Below, piece after piece: positions 5,816 through 8,050 of a DNA stretch of 8,050 nucleotides. How positions within the stretch are numbered: the stretch's first letter is position 1; every line of letters starts with the position of its first letter. Source of the stretch: Clostridia bacterium (GTDB lineage: Bacteria; Bacillota; Clostridia; Oscillospirales; Acutalibacteraceae); contig JAFTCS010000007.1 of the NCBI GenBank assembly GCA_017454565.1, forward strand, positions 1 to 8,050, given 5' to 3'. A program made the position numbers and the translations under genes. The notes beneath the pieces were generated by a model. It had not been told where the DNA came from. It searched no databases and was given only the letters and a program-made list of their open reading frames with translations.

Positions 5816-6190
5816 CTTATCTATATAGACAGCAGAAGCGGGGTTCCTATTTACGACCAGATATGTCAGCGGTTCAAGGAACTTATCATCAGCGGCGAAC
5901 TGAAGTCTGACGAAATTCTGCCGTCAATCAGGAGCCTTGCCAAGGAGCTGCGCATCAGCGTAATAACCACAAAAAGAGCTTATGAAGAGCTTGAAAGAGA
6001 AGGGTATGTATACACCGTTCCCGGAAAGGGCTGCTTTGTGTCGGGTAATAACGCAGAGCTTATGCGTGAGGAAAATCTGAAAAAGATCGAGGAGCAGATA
6101 GGGCAGATAGTCAGCCTTGCAAGAAGCTGCAATCTGACTAAGGAAGAACTGATCGGTATGATCGTGACAGAAATGGAGGAAAAATTATGA
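5813..6190 (+). CDS. GntR family transcriptional regulator, YtrA subfamily
   Basis: The 125-residue product has the size and layout of YtrA-type GntR regulators: a winged helix-turn-helix at about residues 10-78 and a short helical tail, without the large ligand-binding domain of FadR or HutC types. Visible signatures are PIYDQICQRFKELIISGELK, the recognition region LPSIRSLAKELRISVITTKRAYEELEREGYVYTVPGKGCFV (described here as residues 36-76 in outline, with the P-S-I-R-S-L-A core) and a C-terminal amphipathic helix about 83-125 for dimerisation. These proteins typically repress their own operon, which encodes an ABC transporter, as here. It starts at TTG and its stop overlaps the ATPase start by ATGA, so the two are translationally coupled. 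The likely target is the palindrome at 5764-5795. The inducer is unknown; YtrA relatives respond to cell-wall-active antibiotics. Confidence 0.93.
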   Translation: MLIYIDSRSGVPIYDQICQRFKELIISGELKSDEILPSIRSLAKELRISVITTKRAYEELEREGYVYTVPGKGCFVSGNNAELMREENLKKIEEQIGQIVSLARSCNLTKEELIGMIVTEMEEKL

Positions 6191-7029
6191 GCGCTATAGA
6201 AATAAAGGGACTGAGCAAGAACTATAAGGACTTCGGGATAAAAAATCTTGACCTGACGGTGCCCGGCGGCTGTGTGGTAGGTCTGGTGGGAGAAAACGGA
6301 GCAGGCAAGAGCACCACTATCAAGCTTATCCTCAATCTTATCAGGAGGGAAAGCGGCAGCATAAAGGTGCTTGGCAAAGACAATATCAAGGAACTGGATG
6401 ATGTAAAAGAGGACATTGGCGTGGTGTTTGACGAGTGCTGCTTTCCGCTTGATCTCAACCCAAAGGCACTGGGCAGGATTTTCAGGGCGGCCTACAAGAA
6501 CTGGGACGCGGAAGCCTACAGCGGTTATTTAAAGAAGTTTGAACTTCCTGAGAAAAAGAAGGTGGCTTCATTTTCAAGAGGTATGAAGATGAAGCTTTCA
6601 ATAGCCGTTGCCCTTTCACATCATGCAAAGCTGCTTGTGCTTGACGAGGCTACCAGCGGTCTTGACCCGGTGGTGCGCGATGATATCATCGACATACTGT
6701 TAGAGTTTGTTGCAGACGACGAGCATTCTATCCTTATTTCTTCGCACATAGTCAGCGACCTTGAAAAGATCTGCGACTACATAGCTTTCATCCACAAGGG
6801 CAGACTGATGCTCTTTGAGGAAAAGGATAAGATATATGAGCAGTATGTGGTCATTCACTGCACCGAAAAGGAACTGGCAGCCATAAAGCCCGAAGCCGTC
6901 ATGGGCAAAAAGGTTGGTCATTTCGGCGCTGAGGCGATAATTCTCAAGAATGAGGTGCCACAGGGCATACAGGGTTATCCGGTAGATATAGAAAAGCTCT
7001 TTGTGTTTATGGTAAAGGAGAGTGCATGA
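6187..7029 (+). CDS. ABC transporter ATP-binding protein (ABC-2 exporter type)
   Basis: This 280-residue cytoplasmic ATPase should power the two permeases that follow. Motifs are Walker A GENGAGKST (35-43), a degenerate signature FSRGMK (129-134) where LSGGQ is usual, Walker B LLVLDE with catalytic Glu154 (149-154), D-loop SGLD (157-160) and H-loop His187 (SSH). The Q-loop position reads IGVVFDECCF (77-86), with Asp82 where Gln is typical; related YtrB/BcrA-like ATPases show similar FDE sequences. After about residue 215 a short C-terminal extension of roughly 65 residues follows, common in ABC-2 drug and lantibiotic-type exporters. The start overlaps the gntR stop as ATGA, with GGAGG (6177-6181) ahead of it. 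Substrate cannot be told; self-regulated YtrA-linked systems elsewhere concern envelope stress, acetoin or antibiotics. The 4-nt coupling supports one operon. Confidence 0.94.
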   Translation: MSAIEIKGLSKNYKDFGIKNLDLTVPGGCVVGLVGENGAGKSTTIKLILNLIRRESGSIKVLGKDNIKELDDVKEDIGVVFDECCFPLDLNPKALGRIFRAAYKNWDAEAYSGYLKKFELPEKKKVASFSRGMKMKLSIAVALSHHAKLLVLDEATSGLDPVVRDDIIDILLEFVADDEHSILISSHIVSDLEKICDYIAFIHKGRLMLFEEKDKIYEQYVVIHCTEKELAAIKPEAVMGKKVGHFGAEAIILKNEVPQGIQGYPVDIEKLFVFMVKESA

Positions 7030-7033
7030 TATG
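7014..7033 (+). promoter_or_regulatory. Shine-Dalgarno that selects ATG 7031 for the first permease
   Basis: AAAGGAG at 7014-7020 lies 10 nt before ATG 7031 but only 1 nt before the in-frame GTG at 7022. The GTG is too close to be served by it, so ATG 7031 is the preferred start, one codon gap after the ATPase stop (7027-7029). Confidence 0.7.
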
Positions 7034-7708
7034 AAAAGTGTGCTTTTAAAGCAATTTCTGAGCCTTACCAGACCTGTGCCGCTGGCGATTGTAATTTGTT
7101 ATTTATTATATCCGGTATTTATAAGCTTTCAGACAAGCCGTGAAGGAGTGACCCTGAACGCTACAATGTTGATGGGCCTGATGCTGGCAATGATAGGCAG
7201 CATTTTATCTCTCTCTGTTCTGACCTCTGACAATAATAACGGCTGGGATAAGTTTATGGCTACGACCCCTGTTTCAAGAAAACAGATAATCAGGGGGAAA
7301 TATCTGTTTTCGCTTGCGGCTGAGTTTATTTGTGTGCTTTCGGCAACTATTCCTTCGGTCGCGCTGATGGTAATGACGACCGGCTTCAATTTCAAGGAAT
7401 GGCTGTTCATATTTTCCGTCCTGCTGGGATTGGCTGTGTGTATTTTTGCCTTAGTGGCGCCTATAACGGTAAGATTCGGGCACATGGCAGGTTTGGTTAC
7501 TTTTATTGTGGTGTACATGACCATTCTGGTCGGGGGTGTTATAATATCCGCAACTATGGGAAAAAACGAGGCGGGCATCAGCATGCTGTTAGACATGATA
7601 AAGACCGACAAGTATGTGATTTCGGCAGTTTTTGTTGGCGTCAGTATAACTGTTGCGGTTATCTCCATGATGATATCTGAAGCGGTGTATATGAAAAAGG
7701 AATTTTAA
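7031..7708 (+). CDS. ABC-2 type transporter permease (first)
   Basis: The 225-residue product has about six hydrophobic segments (near 16-33, 43-62, 94-116, 124-145, 152-175, 195-216), the usual ABC-2 arrangement, and the cytoplasmic coupling region WDKFMATTPVSRKQIIRGKYL (described as residues 72-92, with P80, S82, R83 and K84) between segments 2 and 3, typical of the ABC2_membrane_5-like group. It would form the membrane channel with the second permease and be driven by the ATPase upstream. A GTG at 7022 would add three residues, but the ribosome site favours ATG 7031. It begins 1 nt after the ATPase stop and ends 12 nt before the next gene. No substrate-binding protein or large extracellular domain is present, so it is more likely an exporter than an importer; the cargo is unknown. 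Confidence 0.9.
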   Translation: MKSVLLKQFLSLTRPVPLAIVICYLLYPVFISFQTSREGVTLNATMLMGLMLAMIGSILSLSVLTSDNNNGWDKFMATTPVSRKQIIRGKYLFSLAAEFICVLSATIPSVALMVMTTGFNFKEWLFIFSVLLGLAVCIFALVAPITVRFGHMAGLVTFIVVYMTILVGGVIISATMGKNEAGISMLLDMIKTDKYVISAVFVGVSITVAVISMMISEAVYMKKEF

Positions 7709-7720
7709 GGGGGCGTGATT

Positions 7721-8050
7721 ATGAAAGGTTTGATGCTGAGATGGTTATACAGCCTGAAAAGACCGCTTTATATTGTATTGCTTGTGACTATGGTAGGCGG
7801 CATGCTGTTTGCGTCATTCATGCCTGTTATACTTGGACAGTCGGTCGAAGCGGAAAAAGCTTTTGATCCGAGTCTGTGGTTTTCCACAATGTACTTCGGT
7901 ATAATAATTTCGGTCATAACAATGACGCCGATGATATCTGACTATATGGCGTCCGGATTCGGAAAATACATTGCAGTTATGCCTTTTTCACGCACAAAAT
8001 GCGTTTCCGCCATATTCATCTATTACGGACTGCTCACGCTTGTTTCGGCG
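7721..8050 (+). CDS. ABC-2 type transporter permease (second), 3' part missing
   Basis: An open frame from ATG 7721 continues to the last base of the window, giving 110 residues translated by hand. It has a first hydrophobic segment at about 14-37, a short extracellular-type loop with EAEKAFDPS, a second segment at about 54-70, and the motif FGKYIAVMPFSRTKCVSAIFI (around 80-100), which parallels TTPVSRKQIIRGKYLF of the preceding permease. This shared coupling motif marks it as a paralogous ABC-2 permease, so the transporter is probably a heterodimer of two membrane subunits. A Shine-Dalgarno AAGGGGG (7707-7713) overlaps the end of the preceding gene and lies 7 nt before the ATG. The rest of the gene, and any further operon genes, are outside the window. 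Confidence 0.88.
   Translation, partial: MKGLMLRWLYSLKRPLYIVLLVTMVGGMLFASFMPVILGQSVEAEKAFDPSLWFSTMYFGIIISVITMTPMISDYMASGFGKYIAVMPFSRTKCVSAIFIYYGLLTLVSA

Noticed and set aside
7022..7030. GTG start for the first permease
   Set aside because: AAAGGAG ends 1 nt before it, too close for initiation; ATG 7031 has suitable spacing.
7129..7668. 179-codon minus-strand frame antisense to the first permease
   Set aside because: The plus-strand permease has proper membrane segments, a ribosome site and operon context; the antisense frame is a shadow.

Overview
The window looks like chromosomal DNA of an anaerobic, low-to-mid GC Firmicute, most likely a Ruminococcus-like member of the Oscillospiraceae (Clostridia). 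This is inferred from the clostridial style of MurD (TGSDGKTTTT P-loop, NDAIGTSPTRT motif), a Ser/Lys/Glu-rich lipoprotein linker, tandem M42 peptidases, a small YtrA-type GntR regulator, strong Shine-Dalgarno sequences and near-consensus sigma-A promoters. Species cannot be fixed from the sequence alone.

Left arm (1-4001, minus strand): one operon reading leftwards from a promoter at 4043-4071. In transcription order it holds murD (peptidoglycan precursor ligase), a Cys22 lipoprotein with a Ser/Lys/Glu linker and a domain that looks PilO-like, and two tandem M42 metallo-aminopeptidases. The genes are tightly spaced (17-nt and 12-nt gaps, then an 8-nt overlap). The second peptidase runs off the left edge.

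Centre (4002-5392): a 361-nt divergent intergenic region with one promoter facing each way and phased A/T tracts upstream of the rightward one. It is followed by a single-gene unit encoding a Bax inhibitor-1 (BI-1/YetJ) family membrane protein. That protein carries an unusual ~98-residue Asn/Gln/Tyr/Gly-rich N-terminal region. A textbook intrinsic terminator at 5362-5392 closes the unit.

5393-5680 is a GC-rich, hairpin-dense block (about 61% G+C by hand count over 5401-5680, against 38% over 5701-5760). I see no credible gene in it; it looks like an interspersed repeat or structured RNA element and is the least explained part of the window.

Right arm (5736-8050, plus strand): an exact consensus promoter (TTGACA, 17 nt, TATAAT) overlapped downstream by a 32-bp imperfect palindrome. 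It drives a YtrA-like GntR regulator, an ABC ATPase (ATGA overlap), an ABC-2 permease and a second ABC-2 permease cut by the window end. The layout resembles the Bacillus ytr and bcr-type loci: a self-regulated ABC-2 exporter probably tied to cell-envelope stress, although the substrate cannot be read from sequence.

No CRISPR array, tRNA, rRNA, transposase or phage gene was seen. No wholly new system is proven. The best leads are the hairpin block, the PilO-like lipoprotein in a murD operon, and the low-complexity BI-1 N-terminus.
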